Positions 34,206 to 42,791 are shown, counted from the first letter of the stretch. The stretch is DNA of 64,000 bases from Schaalia odontolytica (GCF_009730335.1 NZ_CP046315.1:806001-870000); one strand, 5' to 3'. Numbers and translations are program-made. Notes: generated by a model not told the origin, from the sequence alone.

Positions 34206-34310
34206 GTTCTGGATAGGAACGGCAGTTCTGGATAGGTTACTTTCCTATTCAGATCGCTCCAACCTATCCAGATCGCCATAACCTATCCGTATCGTCATGG
34301 CATATCCTCC
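34206..34310. repeat. Array E: 19-bp units, head-to-head around a dyad
   Basis: Two units begin GTTCTGGATAGG (34206 and 34225, spacing 19). Three inverse units follow at 34244, 34263 and 34282 (CCTATTCAGATCGCTCCAA, CCTATCCAGATCGCCATAA, CCTATCCGTATCGTCATGG), with a partial copy at 34301. CTGGATAGG (34228-34236) and CCTATTCAG (34244-34252) form the central dyad with one mismatch. The layout matches arrays A-C at 14.7-15.2 kb, although the core sequence differs. Confidence 0.85.
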
Positions 34311-34781
34311 CGGCCCATGCCCGCGGCAAGTGGGGCTCGAGGCTCTTATCGGTCAATCCTGTCGTCCTGTGTCTCGAAGCTCGGTCAGCAACAGGGTTTG
34401 CGTGAAGGTGCGCGCTCGCAGGTCAGGGTCTCTTTCGTGTGAGAGCCTGGTCGGCTTTCGGGAGTGCATGAGGGACGCGCGTGGGGGAGGGGGAGTGGCG
34501 CTGAGCGTGTCTCACAACGCTTCCGGATGGATGCTTAAAAGGGTTATGCAGTGAATGGTGTAGCCCACACAAACCATTATGAGGGTGCGACGGATCCCTG
34601 GGATGCGGGTGGCAAAGGGGCTCCTGTGTGCCGGTGTCACACTCTCGTGAGACTTATGAACTGCTCATTGTGTGAGCACTGCCATGAGGTACTGCGATGG
34701 GGCCTCACCGCGCTGTCCAAGCCGGTGTGAATTGCCTAGAGGTTGCGGTGATGTGCGGCCGTGGTGGGGCGTTAAAGATAA
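34311..34781. other. Non-coding stretch between array E and the sugar-transferase terminator
   Basis: About 470 bases, somewhat less GC-rich than the surrounding genes. The open frames here lack family resemblance and ribosome sites. A small GCTCA/TGAGC inverted repeat lies near 34663-34677. I see no gene or RNA that I can name. Confidence 0.5.
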
Positions 34782-34817
34782 AGGTGTGGCCCGAGCCAAT
34801 TGGCTCGGGCCACACCT
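34782..34817 (-). terminator. Perfect 36-bp palindrome terminating the sugar-transferase gene
   Basis: AGGTGTGGCCCGAGCC (34782-34797) and GGCTCGGGCCACACCT (34802-34817) flank AATT, and the whole 36 bases are a perfect palindrome. On the leftward strand TTTATCTTTAA follows, a good U-rich tail, 24 bases after the stop of the gene at 34841. Confidence 0.9.
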
Positions 34818-34840
34818 AATCACACACAGAGAGGAAAGGC

Positions 34841-35536
34841 TTAGTAGGCCCCCTCGTGACGCAGGATCGCGGGGATGGTCTGAAGTATGATCCACGCGTC
34901 GAGGGTGAGGGAGCGGTGCTGGGCGTAGGAGAGGTCCAGGTGGACGGTCTCATCCCAGGAGAGGTTCGAGCGGCCGGAGATCTGCCAGAGGCCCGTAATG
35001 CCGGGGCGAACGGCAAACTTGCCCATGACACGCGACTCGTACTGAGCGACCTCGCTGGGGAGCGGGGGGCGCGGCCCGACGAGCGACATGTCGCCACGCA
35101 GCACGTTGAACAGCTGGGGAAGCTCGTCGATGGAGGTCTTGCGCAGGAAGGCCCCGATGCGCGTAACACGCGGATCGTTCGCCATCTTGAACATGATCGA
35201 ATTTCCGGCAGAGGAGTCCGCTTCGTTGGCTTCCGTGAGGGAGGCCTTGAGTTCTTCAGCGTCCATGCGCATGGTGCGGAACTTGTACATGGTAAAAGTT
35301 GTTCCGTTGAGGCCAATGCGCTCCTGCGTGAAGAAGGCGGGGCCTCCGTCGTTCAGGCGCACCATGAGGGCGACGATGATCCAGAGTGGCGTCAGTAGGA
35401 TGATTCCGACGAGGGCAGCGAAAAAGTCGCACATGCGCTTAATCGCATTGTCGGCGGAGGCGGCAAGATCCGACGCGTGCTCGAATGCGAGAGCCGTCGA
35501 GGCGGCTCGTGCAGTGGGCTTCGTCAAAGTTGTCAT
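34841..35536 (-). CDS. Undecaprenyl-phosphate sugar phosphotransferase (initiating transferase)
   Basis: A 231-residue monotopic enzyme of the bacterial sugar transferase family (WcaJ/CpsE catalytic-domain type) that starts polymer synthesis by putting a sugar-phosphate on undecaprenyl phosphate. One membrane-embedded hydrophobic helix (FFAALVGIILLTPLWIIVAL, near 38-57) is followed by GGPAFFTQERIGLNG, YKFRTMRMDAEE, KTSIDELPQLFNVLRGDMSL and VGPRPPLP, then VRPGITGLWQISGRSNLSW. It lacks the extra N-terminal spans of full-length WbaP-type enzymes. It faces the polymer operon from the other side and has a long upstream region rich in perfect inverted repeats, so it may be a control point. Confidence 0.93.
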   Translation of the reverse strand: MTTLTKPTARAASTALAFEHASDLAASADNAIKRMCDFFAALVGIILLTPLWIIVALMVRLNDGGPAFFTQERIGLNGTTFTMYKFRTMRMDAEELKASLTEANEADSSAGNSIMFKMANDPRVTRIGAFLRKTSIDELPQLFNVLRGDMSLVGPRPPLPSEVAQYESRVMGKFAVRPGITGLWQISGRSNLSWDETVHLDLSYAQHRSLTLDAWIILQTIPAILRHEGAY

Positions 35537-35586
35537 CTGTGCGTCTTCCTTCTACTTCCTCAAACTCAAATGCTGCGTGATGGTTA

Positions 35587-35777
35587 GAGCGGTGAAAACC
35601 GCTCCGAACTGGGATATCTACTGGGTAGATATCAACTGCGCAACTCAGTCACCGTTAGGTGTTAACTCTAGTCTATCCACATGGTTAGCTTGGTTGCTAA
35701 CCAAAGGGTCAAGTACAAGCGAAAAATAGCTGTGATTTCGTGCACGGCGAGAGTTTTCCAGGAGCGCTGGAAAACTC
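35587..35777. promoter_or_regulatory. Cluster of four perfect inverted repeats
   Basis: Within 191 bases between the sugar-transferase start and the glyA leader lie four perfect inverted repeats: GAGCGGT/ACCGCTC (35587-35604, loop GAAA); GATATCTAC/GTAGATATC (35613-35633, spacer TGG); TGGTTAGC/GCTAACCA (35682-35703); and GAGTTTTCCAG/CTGGAAAACTC (35751-35777, spacer GAGCG). The DNA is AT-rich. The third and fourth have different sequences, so several regulators or structured leader RNA are possible. Confidence 0.6.
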
Positions 35778-35849
35778 ATGTGACCGGCTGGTAGGGCGTT
35801 GACACCTTGGCAGAATGCATGGAAAACCACCGAGCGATAGACTGGTAGG

Positions 35850-35926
35850 TGTGTCGTGACTGGCGAACAGGTGGGCCACCACCGGGGAGCGACGCGTCGG
35901 CATCGATAGCCGCCCGCCTGGGCTAG
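35850..35926 (+). promoter_or_regulatory. ZTP (pfl) riboswitch controlling glyA-folD
   Basis: The conserved parts of the ZTP/ZMP aptamer are readable in order: GTCGTGACTGGCG (35853-35865), a GGTGG...CCACC stem leading into ACCGGGGAGCGACG (35881-35894), a variable linker, then CGCCTGGGC (35915-35923). ZTP riboswitches sense the purine intermediate ZMP/ZTP, which rises when 10-formyl-tetrahydrofolate is short, and they switch on one-carbon genes such as glyA and folD, exactly the genes that follow. TAGACT (35838-35843) is a fitting -10 box, putting the transcript start at the aptamer edge. No U-tract terminator is seen between the aptamer and the ATG at 35970, so control of translation seems more likely. 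Confidence 0.88.
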
Positions 35927-35969
35927 AGGCCACTGCCAACCATCATCGGATGATCAATAGGAGAACCCC

Positions 35970-37253
35970 ATGGATTCCCTCAATGACATGACACTTGCGC
36001 AGCTGGATCCTGAGATTCAGGCCGTTCTGGACGCCGAGCTTGGTCGCCAGCGTGACACTCTTGAGATGATCGCCTCGGAGAACTTTGTCCCGCGCGCCGT
36101 CCTCGAGGCGCAGGGCTCGGTCCTTACGAATAAGTACGCCGAGGGCTACCCGGGCCGCCGCTACTACGGTGGCTGCGAGTTCGTGGATGTCGCAGAGTCT
36201 CTCGCCATCGAACGTGCGAAGCAGGTTTTCGGCGGCGACTACGTCAACGTTCAGCCCCACGCCGGTGCGCAGGCCAACGCCGCCGCACTCATGGCTATGG
36301 CGAACGTCGGCGACCCGATCCTCGGCCTGTCGCTGGCTCACGGCGGTCACCTGACCCACGGCATGCGCCTGAACTTCTCGGGCAAGAACTACAAGGCCGT
36401 CGCCTACGAGGTTGACCGCGAGACCATGCGCATCGAGCCTGAGAAGGTCCGTGAGGCTGCCCTCGCGGAGCGTCCGCGCGTCATCATCGCCGGCTGGTCC
36501 GCCTACCCGCGTCACCTTGACTTCCAGGCCTTCCGCGACATCGCGGACGAGGTCGGCGCCGCCCTCTGGGTGGACATGGCTCACTTCGCGGGCCTCGTGG
36601 CCGCGGGACTGCACCCGAACCCCGTCCCCTTCGCTGATGTGGTGACGACGACGGTCCACAAGACCCTGGGTGGTCCTCGTTCTGGCATGATCCTGTCCTC
36701 GCGCGGCGAGCAGTGGGGCAAGAAGCTGAACTCTTCGGTGTTCCCCGGCCAGCAGGGCGGCCCCCTCATGCATGCGATCGCTGCGAAGGCCATCGCCATG
36801 AAGGTCGCGCAGACCGACGAATTCAAGGACCGCCAGCGCCGCACCCTCGAGGGTGCGCAGATCATCGCCGAGCGCCTGGGCGCTGACGACGCGAAGACGG
36901 CCGGCATCAAGCTGGTCACGGGCGGCACCGACGTGCACCTCGTCCTCGTTGACCTGGTTGACTCCGAGCTCAACGGTCAGCAGGCCGAGGATCTGCTGCA
37001 CGAGGTCGGTATTACCGTCAACCGCAACGCCGTTCCCTTCGACCCTCGTCCGCCGGCCGTCACCTCGGGCCTGCGCATCGGCACCCCTGCCCTTGCGACG
37101 CGTGGTTTCGACGCCGAGGACTTCGCCGAGGTTGCGGACATCATTGGCACGACCCTGTCTCAGGGGGCGTCCGGCGGCAACGTTGAGGTGGACGCCCTGC
37201 GCGCCCGCGTCAAGAAGCTGACGGACAAGCACCCGCTGTACGCCGGGCTCTGA
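35970..37253 (+). CDS. glyA: Serine hydroxymethyltransferase
   Basis: A 427-residue PLP enzyme converting serine and tetrahydrofolate to glycine and 5,10-methylene-tetrahydrofolate. Visible are [19 protein letters not shown] near residue 33, [15 protein letters not shown] near 55, the PLP-lysine motif [14 protein letters not shown] near 225 and [14 protein letters not shown] near 365, with normal family length. AGGAG lies about 8 bases before the ATG. It is preceded by a ZTP riboswitch and followed after 2 bases by folD, so one-carbon unit production is made from one mRNA. Confidence 0.98.
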   Translation: MDSLNDMTLAQLDPEIQAVLDAELGRQRDTLEMIASENFVPRAVLEAQGSVLTNKYAEGYPGRRYYGGCEFVDVAESLAIERAKQVFGGDYVNVQPHAGAQANAAALMAMANVGDPILGLSLAHGGHLTHGMRLNFSGKNYKAVAYEVDRETMRIEPEKVREAALAERPRVIIAGWSAYPRHLDFQAFRDIADEVGAALWVDMAHFAGLVAAGLHPNPVPFADVVTTTVHKTLGGPRSGMILSSRGEQWGKKLNSSVFPGQQGGPLMHAIAAKAIAMKVAQTDEFKDRQRRTLEGAQIIAERLGADDAKTAGIKLVTGGTDVHLVLVDLVDSELNGQQAEDLLHEVGITVNRNAVPFDPRPPAVTSGLRIGTPALATRGFDAEDFAEVADIIGTTLSQGASGGNVEVDALRARVKKLTDKHPLYAGL

Positions 37254-37255
37254 TC

Positions 37256-38164
37256 GTGAGGGCTCCCTGGGAGGGCCCCGCCGGGGTCCTGGATGGCAAG
37301 GCGACCGCTGCCGCCATTAAGGCGGAGCTGAAGGAGCGCGTCGATCGTCTGCGCGAGGCCGGGGTTGTCCCGGGCCTCGGTACGATCCTCGTGGGCGAGG
37401 ACCCCGGGTCCGTCGCCTACGTCGCCGGCAAGCACCGCGATTGCGCTCAGATCGGCGCCGAGTCGATCCGTGTGGACCTGCCCGCCGACGCGACGCAAGA
37501 ACAGGTGGAGGCCGCGATCGATCAGCTCAACGCGGATCCTGCCTGCACGGGCTACATCGTGCAGCTGCCCCTGCCGCGCGGCATCGATACGAACGCCGTC
37601 CTGGAGCGTATCGACCCCGCGAAGGACGCTGACGGCCTGCATCCGATGAACCTCGGACGCCTCGTGCTGCGAGGCTCGGGGCCCATCGATTCGCCTCTGC
37701 CGTGCACGCCGCGCGCGGTCATCGAGCTCATGGAACGCCATGGGATCGACCTGGCCGGCAAGAACGTGTGTGTCATCGGTCGAGGCGTGACCGTGGGTCG
37801 TTCGATCGGCCTGCTGCTCATGCGCAAGGAAGTGAACGCGACGGTCGACGTGTGCCACACGGGTACGACCGACCTGGCTGATCACGTGCGTCGTACGGAC
37901 GTCATCGTGGCCGCGGCGGGCTCCGCGGGGATTATCACCCGCGACATGGTGGCCCCCGGCGCCATCGTCCTCGACGTCGGCGTGAGCCGCGTGCAGGGCG
38001 AGGACGGCAAGGCTCGACTGATGGGCGACGTCGCGGACGGCGTCGATGAGGTGGCCAGCTGGCTCAGCCCCAACCCCGGCGGTGTTGGCCCGATGACGCG
38101 GGCCCTCCTCGTGACGAACGTCGTCGAGGCAGCCGAACGCCAGGCGGGAATCAGCGCGAACTGA
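37256..38164 (+). CDS. folD: Bifunctional methylene-THF dehydrogenase/cyclohydrolase
   Basis: A 302-residue enzyme that converts 5,10-methylene-tetrahydrofolate to 10-formyl-tetrahydrofolate in two steps. Motifs: the catalytic lysine in [15 protein letters not shown] near residue 52, [12 protein letters not shown] near 100, the NADP-binding [16 protein letters not shown] near 175 and the C-terminal [13 protein letters not shown] near 280. The GTG start at 37256 lies 2 bases after the glyA stop, so translation is probably coupled and under the same riboswitch. The N-terminus ([20 protein letters not shown]) is about 8 residues longer than usual, so a start slightly downstream cannot be excluded. 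Confidence 0.96.
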   Translation: MRAPWEGPAGVLDGKATAAAIKAELKERVDRLREAGVVPGLGTILVGEDPGSVAYVAGKHRDCAQIGAESIRVDLPADATQEQVEAAIDQLNADPACTGYIVQLPLPRGIDTNAVLERIDPAKDADGLHPMNLGRLVLRGSGPIDSPLPCTPRAVIELMERHGIDLAGKNVCVIGRGVTVGRSIGLLLMRKEVNATVDVCHTGTTDLADHVRRTDVIVAAAGSAGIITRDMVAPGAIVLDVGVSRVQGEDGKARLMGDVADGVDEVASWLSPNPGGVGPMTRALLVTNVVEAAERQAGISAN

Positions 38165-38212
38165 CAGGCGCGCGTGGCCTCGGTAAACATGGAGGTCGCG
38201 CGCGAACGCAGC

Positions 38213-38251
38213 GGAGGCGCGGTGAGGATGTCCATTCCTCGCCGCGCCTCC
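38213..38251 (+). terminator. Hairpin after folD
   Basis: GGAGGCGCGGTGAGGA (38213-38228) and TCCTCGCCGCGCCTCC (38236-38251) form a 16-bp stem with one G-U pair and a 7-base loop, 48 bases past the folD stop and just before the TAGACT -10 box (38261-38266) of the next gene. Confidence 0.85.
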
Positions 38252-38293
38252 TCGTTCCTCTAGACTGAAGAAAACTCGCGTAAGGAGAAAACG

Positions 38294-39121
38294 ATGACTC
38301 TGACGGTGACCACCGTGAACCTGAACGGCATCCGCGCCGCCCACAAGCGTGGATTCCTCGACTGGCTGGAGGCAAGCGATACGGATGTGCTGCTCATGCA
38401 GGAGGTGCGCGCGCCTGAGGAGATCTCTCGTGAGATCATGGGCGAGGCCTGGGAGAGCGTGTGGGTTCCCTGTCGTATCAAGGGGCGCGCGGGTGTAGGC
38501 GTAGCAGTGCGACGCGGGCGCGCGGTCTTGGAAGGCGAGCCTCGCCTGATTCTCGACGAGGCCGAGACGGACGTGGATTCGGGTCGTTGGCTTGAGGCCG
38601 TCGTGCGTCCCGAGGGCGGCGACACCCCCGTGCGCGTCGTCTCCGCTTACTTCCATTCGGGCGAGAAGGATACTCCCAAGCAGGAGGCCAAGATGGCGCA
38701 CCTGCCCCGCATCGGCGCGCGCATGGCTGAGCTCATCGCCGAAGAGGCTGGCGGTGGCATCTCCTCGCTCGTGTGCGGCGACTTCAACGTTGTGCGCTCG
38801 GAGGCTGACATTAAGAACTGGAAACCGAACCACAACAAGCGCGCCGGCGTCCTCGACGAGGAGATCGCCTTCCTCAACCGATGGGTGGAGGAGGGGTGGC
38901 GCGATACCGTGCGCGACCTGGCCGGCGATGTGCAGGGCCCCTACTCGTGGTGGTCGTGGCGCGGCCAGGCCTTCGTCAACAACGCGGGCTGGCGCATCGA
39001 CTACCAGTACGCGACGCCCGCCCTGGGCGAGCGCGCGCGTTCCTTCGAGATCGGCCGCGCCGACGAGTACGCGGAGCGCTTCTCGGATCATGCGCCGGTC
39101 TCGGTGACCTACGAGATCTGA
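38294..39121 (+). CDS. exoA: Exodeoxyribonuclease III-type DNA repair enzyme
   Basis: A 275-residue EEP-fold nuclease of the AP-endonuclease/exonuclease III family that cuts abasic sites in base-excision repair. The landmarks are VTTVNLNGIRAAHKRG near residue 5, the metal-binding Glu in LLMQEVRAP near 34, the catalytic Asp/Asn in VCGDFNVVRSE near 155, WRIDYQYATPAL near 235 and SDHAPVSVTYEI at the end. It lacks a signal peptide, unlike the EEP protein encoded at 3215, so it is cytoplasmic. AAGGAG lies 5-6 bases before the ATG, and TAGACT 27 bases upstream gives its own promoter. Confidence 0.95.
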   Translation: MTLTVTTVNLNGIRAAHKRGFLDWLEASDTDVLLMQEVRAPEEISREIMGEAWESVWVPCRIKGRAGVGVAVRRGRAVLEGEPRLILDEAETDVDSGRWLEAVVRPEGGDTPVRVVSAYFHSGEKDTPKQEAKMAHLPRIGARMAELIAEEAGGGISSLVCGDFNVVRSEADIKNWKPNHNKRAGVLDEEIAFLNRWVEEGWRDTVRDLAGDVQGPYSWWSWRGQAFVNNAGWRIDYQYATPALGERARSFEIGRADEYAERFSDHAPVSVTYEI

Positions 39122-39131
39122 CATTTCAACG

Positions 39132-39173
39132 ACGAGGCCGTGGCCTGGGAATGCTCCCTGGGCCGCGGCCTTT
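39132..39173 (+). terminator. Hairpin after exoA
   Basis: AGGCCGTGGCC and GGGCCGCGGCCT segments pair with a bulge around CTGGGAATGCTCCC and are followed by TTTCG, about 12 bases after the exoA stop. The stem includes the recurrent ACGAGGCCGTGG motif. Confidence 0.6.
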
Positions 39174-39252
39174 CGTGTGTGTTGAGGTGCCCGTGGATGG
39201 CCGTTGCCTCCGGCGCCCGGATACCAGTGTGCGCAGGGCTGGTGGCAGGGAA

Positions 39253-39801
39253 TCAGTGGCCGGAGGCGTCGAAGTCGAAGAGGGCCATCGACGAATAGAT
39301 GCCCGAGGGGGCGATGCGGTCCAGACGGAAACCGGGAACGATCCAGGAGGCCTCAACGGTTGCGCCGATGTCGAGTGCCATGTCCAGGGCGACGTCGTCG
39401 ACGTCCTGAGCCAGCGTTACGTGAGGGTGATACGGAAAGCGCGTCTCGTGGTCGAGGGGGCCGGAGCGGATCTCCTCGGCGAGGTCCGTGCAGTCGGAAG
39501 CACCTTCGGCCAGCGTCATGAAAGCGACGTTGGAGACGGGGCGGAAGGAATCGGTGCCGGACAGGGTGACGCGGAAGGGGGAATGCCTCGATGCGATGGA
39601 GCGCAGGTGGTCGATGACTTCGGCGCGCGCTTCTCGTGCGACGGGCGTGGGCGGCATCAGCGTGATGTGCGCGGGGATGCGTGATCCTGCAAGGTCTCCC
39701 AGGCGCAGGCGCAGGTCGGTGAGCTGTGTGACCCACGGTTCGGGGATCGCGACGACGACGCCGAGCCAGTCCTGGTCGGGGAGTCGTTGGGGGAGGAACA
39801 T
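39253..39801 (-). CDS. 2H phosphoesterase / 2'-5' RNA ligase-family protein
   Basis: A 182-residue protein with the two His-x-Thr motifs that define 2H phosphoesterases: HITLMPP near residue 45 and HPHVTLAQDV near 127, each ending a central strand. The family includes bacterial 2'-5' RNA ligases (ThpR) and cyclic phosphodiesterases acting on RNA or nucleotide ends. The cellular substrate here is unknown. I start at the ATG at 39799-39801 (MFLPQRLPDQDWLG). It is convergent with exoA and divergent from galK, so it is probably transcribed alone. Confidence 0.85.
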   Translation of the reverse strand: MFLPQRLPDQDWLGVVVAIPEPWVTQLTDLRLRLGDLAGSRIPAHITLMPPTPVAREARAEVIDHLRSIASRHSPFRVTLSGTDSFRPVSNVAFMTLAEGASDCTDLAEEIRSGPLDHETRFPYHPHVTLAQDVDDVALDMALDIGATVEASWIVPGFRLDRIAPSGIYSSMALFDFDASGH

Positions 39802-39933
39802 GGGGCCTGCCTGTGTCGCGGTTGTGGTGGCTCCACTGTACCGGGTGTCGGGGCGGGTTCGATGAGGCCGTAGCGCTTGAAGGATGTGAGGGCGTTCACG
39901 TAGCCTTGGGGAAGTGAGACCAAGGAGGATCTT

Positions 39934-41181
39934 GTGACTGATCTCGTGTGGGCCGACGCCGCTACTCCCGATGAAGGGGCCGCGCAGGCCGCAGACCTGT
40001 TCCGTGACGCGTTTGGCTACGAGCCTCGGGGCGTGTGGAGCGCGCCCGGGCGCGTCAACATCATCGGCGAGCACGTGGACTACAACGGCGGTCCGTGCGT
40101 TCCGATCGCACTGCCGCACCGCGCCTACGTGGCGCTGTCGCCTCGTGAGGATCGGACGATTCGCCTGATTTCGCCGCAGACGCGCGAGGCGATCGACGTC
40201 CTCGATCTCGACGTGATCGGTCCGAAGGGAACCCCCGGCGAGGTCGCTAACCACTGGACCGCCTATCTCGCCGGTGTCGCGTGGGCCCTCGAGCAGGCTG
40301 GATATGGGCCGCTGCCCGGTTTTGACGCGGCTCTGTGGTCGTGCGTGCCGCTGGGAGGTGGCCTGTCGTCGAGCGCCGCGCTCGAGTGTGCGACTGCGGT
40401 TGCCCTTGACGAAGTGTGCTCGCTGGGTCTTGCGGGCACGATCGAGGCCCCCAACGACGAGGGGCGCAAGGTGCTCGTGGATGCCGCGCGCGCCGCGGAA
40501 AACCAGGTGGCGGGTGCGAACACGGGTGGCCTGGACCAGACGGCGTCCCTGCGCTGCCGCGAGGGGCACGCGCTGGCCCTCGACTGCCGCGACATGTCGA
40601 CGCGCCAGGTTCCCTTCGACCTGAGCGCGGTGGGTCTCGAGCTTCTCGTCATCGATACGCGTGCCAAGCATTCGCTGGCGGACGGCCAGTACGGGTCGCG
40701 CCGCGCGGACTGCGAGGAATCGGCGCGCATCCTGGGAGTGGGCCAGCTCGTGGAGGTTGAGGACCTCGGCGAGGCCACGGCCGCGCTGGGTAATGAGCGC
40801 TTGGCCGCCCGCACGCGCCACGTCGTCTCCGAAATCGCGCGCACGCGCGCCTTCATTGAGCTTCTCGATGAGGGGCCGCTGGACGGCACGCGTCTGGCGG
40901 TCGCGGGCGCTCTCCTGAACGATTCGCACGACTCGCTGCGCGACGACTACGAGGTCTCCTGTGAGGAGCTGGATGTGGCTGTGGAGGCTGCCCGCGCCGC
41001 GGGCGCGCATGGTGCGCGCATGACGGGCGGTGGCTTTGGCGGAAGTGCGATCGCGCTCGTCGACGCGCACGCCGTGGAGGGTGTGGCACGAGCCGTCGCG
41101 GCCGCCTACGCGGAGCGAGGTTGGGAGCCTCCCCACTTCATCCGATCCCTCCCGGGAGCTCCTGCCGGACGCCTGGACTGA
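39934..41181 (+). CDS. galK: Galactokinase
   Basis: A 415-residue GHMP kinase that phosphorylates galactose with ATP in the Leloir pathway. The galactokinase signature GRVNIIGEHVDYNGG near residue 40 is followed by the ATP-binding PLGGGLSSSAALE near 145, the conserved NTGGLDQTASL near 192 and the third GHMP motif GARMTGGGFGGSAIALV near 360. The start is GTG at 39934 with AAGGAGG nearby. No galT or galE is adjacent, so the other Leloir genes must lie elsewhere. UDP-galactose supply for the surface polymer is a possible link. Confidence 0.96.
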   Translation: MTDLVWADAATPDEGAAQAADLFRDAFGYEPRGVWSAPGRVNIIGEHVDYNGGPCVPIALPHRAYVALSPREDRTIRLISPQTREAIDVLDLDVIGPKGTPGEVANHWTAYLAGVAWALEQAGYGPLPGFDAALWSCVPLGGGLSSSAALECATAVALDEVCSLGLAGTIEAPNDEGRKVLVDAARAAENQVAGANTGGLDQTASLRCREGHALALDCRDMSTRQVPFDLSAVGLELLVIDTRAKHSLADGQYGSRRADCEESARILGVGQLVEVEDLGEATAALGNERLAARTRHVVSEIARTRAFIELLDEGPLDGTRLAVAGALLNDSHDSLRDDYEVSCEELDVAVEAARAAGAHGARMTGGGFGGSAIALVDAHAVEGVARAVAAAYAERGWEPPHFIRSLPGAPAGRLD

Positions 41182-41200
41182 GCGATCTGTGACAAACCGA

Positions 41201-41235
41201 GGGGCCGGTGCTTCAGCATTTGAAGCACCGGCCCC
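41201..41235 (+). terminator. Perfect hairpin after galK
   Basis: GGGGCCGGTGCTTC (41201-41214) and GAAGCACCGGCCCC (41222-41235) form a perfect 14-bp stem with the loop AGCATTT, 19 bases after the galK stop. CGAG/CTCG can extend it. Confidence 0.88.
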
Positions 41236-41282
41236 GGCCTCGTTACACTGAGGAACAGCAGACACGAGGGAAGGACATTCCG

Positions 41283-42146
41283 ATGGGGATCAGCAAACGA
41301 GCATGGCAGGTAGCGGGCGCGGCAGCCGGCGGTGCGAGCCTCTTTGGTGGCGGCCTGGCGATTGGACGCCTCCTGCGGCTGGATTCCCAGCGCGGTGACT
41401 ACCGCAAGGCATGGGAAAACCACAACCTGGCGACCCTGGACCGCCTGCGTGAGCTCGACGAGCATCCCGAGGGTGAGCGTCCCTACCTGATCGTCTCCCT
41501 CGGCGACTCCTCCGTGCAGGGTGTGGGCGCCTCGCGCGTCACCGAGTCCTACCCGGCCCGCCTCGCCTCCTCGATCGCCGCGCAGATGGATCGCGAGGTC
41601 CTTCTGCTCAACCTGTCCCTCTCCGGGGCCACGATCGAGTCCGTGGAACTCACTCAGATCCCGCAGATGCGCGGCCTGGGCCTCCTGGACGGCCCCTACC
41701 GCCCCGACCTGGTGACGCTGACCATCGGCGGCAACGACGTCATGACCGAGGACATGGCCCCCGGCCAGTTCGAAGAGCGCCTGCGTCGAGTCCTCGTCTT
41801 CCTGCCTGCCGACGCGCTCGTCTCCACGATCCCGTCCTTCGGCATCATGCCCCAGGAAAGTCGTGCGCAGGACATGTCCGACCGTATCGGGTCCGCAGTC
41901 TCCGACAGCGACGCGCACCTTGTCGACCTGCGTTCCCTCACCCAGGAATACTCCCTGCCGACCTACACGTTCGCCTACCACGCTGCGGACTTCTTCCACC
42001 CGAATTCGGCGGCGTACACCAAGTGGGCGCAGCTCTTCGCAGACGCGTGGGCCACGTCTCGACGTGAGGCAGCCCCCGTCGTCGAGGATGCCCCCCAGTG
42101 GGACATGCTCTCGGCGCGGGTGGCACAATCGGAGTATGACGACTGA
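41283..42146 (+). CDS. SGNH/GDSL-family hydrolase, probably membrane-tethered
   Basis: A 287-residue esterase/lipase-like protein. The N-terminus (KRAWQVAGAAAGGASLFGGG) is a hydrophobic segment without a clear cleavage site, so it may be a signal anchor. Catalytic blocks: SLGDSSVQGVG near residue 72 (nucleophile Ser in G-D-S), the IGGND block near 150 and DFFHPN near 240 (Asp-x-x-His dyad). Such enzymes remove acyl groups from lipids or glycans. It overlaps the following pth gene by 11 bases, although no functional link is evident. Confidence 0.87.
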   Translation: MGISKRAWQVAGAAAGGASLFGGGLAIGRLLRLDSQRGDYRKAWENHNLATLDRLRELDEHPEGERPYLIVSLGDSSVQGVGASRVTESYPARLASSIAAQMDREVLLLNLSLSGATIESVELTQIPQMRGLGLLDGPYRPDLVTLTIGGNDVMTEDMAPGQFEERLRRVLVFLPADALVSTIPSFGIMPQESRAQDMSDRIGSAVSDSDAHLVDLRSLTQEYSLPTYTFAYHAADFFHPNSAAYTKWAQLFADAWATSRREAAPVVEDAPQWDMLSARVAQSEYDD

Positions 42147-42738
42147 CGGACCGTGGCTCGTCGTCGGGTTGGGTAACCCCGGCGCACAGTATGCCTTCAC
42201 CCGACACAACGTTGGGTACTTGACCCTCGACGTGCTCGCCTCGCGCGGCGGCGCGACCCTGACCTCGCACCGCTCGCGCACGCACACCGCCGATGTCCGC
42301 TTAGGGATCGGCCCCGGCGGCGTGCCTGGACCCCGCGTGATTCTCGCGCGTTCCGACAGCTACATGAACACCTCCGGCGGTCCGATCAGCGCGCTCGCCA
42401 CCTTCCACAAGATCGACCCCTCGCGCATCCTCGTCATCCACGACGACATGGACCTGCCCGCACACACTCTGCGCCTCAAGGTCGGCGGCGGAGAGGGCGG
42501 CCATAATGGCCTGAAGTCCCTCAGCCAGCACCTGGGCACGCGCGACTACGCACGCCTGCGCATCGGCGTGGGCCGCCCGCCGGGGCGCATGGACCCCGCC
42601 GACTACGTGCTCGCCACCCTGCCCTCCAAGGAACGCCCCGAATGGGACGTGACCTTTGAGCAGGCCGCCGACGTCGTCGAAGACATCGTGACCAAGGGAT
42701 TTGCTCCCACCCAGATGGCCCTGCACACCGGGTCCTGA
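42136..42738 (+). CDS. pth: Peptidyl-tRNA hydrolase
   Basis: A 200-residue enzyme that frees tRNA from peptidyl-tRNA dropped by stalled ribosomes. The family signature is complete: GLGNPGAQYAFTRHNVGY near residue 10 with the catalytic His (His-26 in this count) and Asn, SDSYMNTSGGP near 75, VIHDDMDLPAHTLRLKVGGG near 102 and GGHNGLKSL near 122. The ATG at 42136 lies inside the end of the preceding hydrolase gene, 11 bases of overlap, preceded by GGAG. The pth-mfd order is usual in actinobacteria. Confidence 0.97.
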   Translation: MTTDGPWLVVGLGNPGAQYAFTRHNVGYLTLDVLASRGGATLTSHRSRTHTADVRLGIGPGGVPGPRVILARSDSYMNTSGGPISALATFHKIDPSRILVIHDDMDLPAHTLRLKVGGGEGGHNGLKSLSQHLGTRDYARLRIGVGRPPGRMDPADYVLATLPSKERPEWDVTFEQAADVVEDIVTKGFAPTQMALHTGS

Positions 42739-42791
42739 TCGAGGCGGCGCCCCTGGGCGTCGCCGCGCACTCTCACCGCGAAAGGCAGCGC

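Noticed and set aside
34297-34554. An 85-codon frame in the gap after array E
   Set aside because: No ribosome site, no hydrophobic or structural pattern, odd composition (Cys/Arg/Ser), no relation to neighbours.
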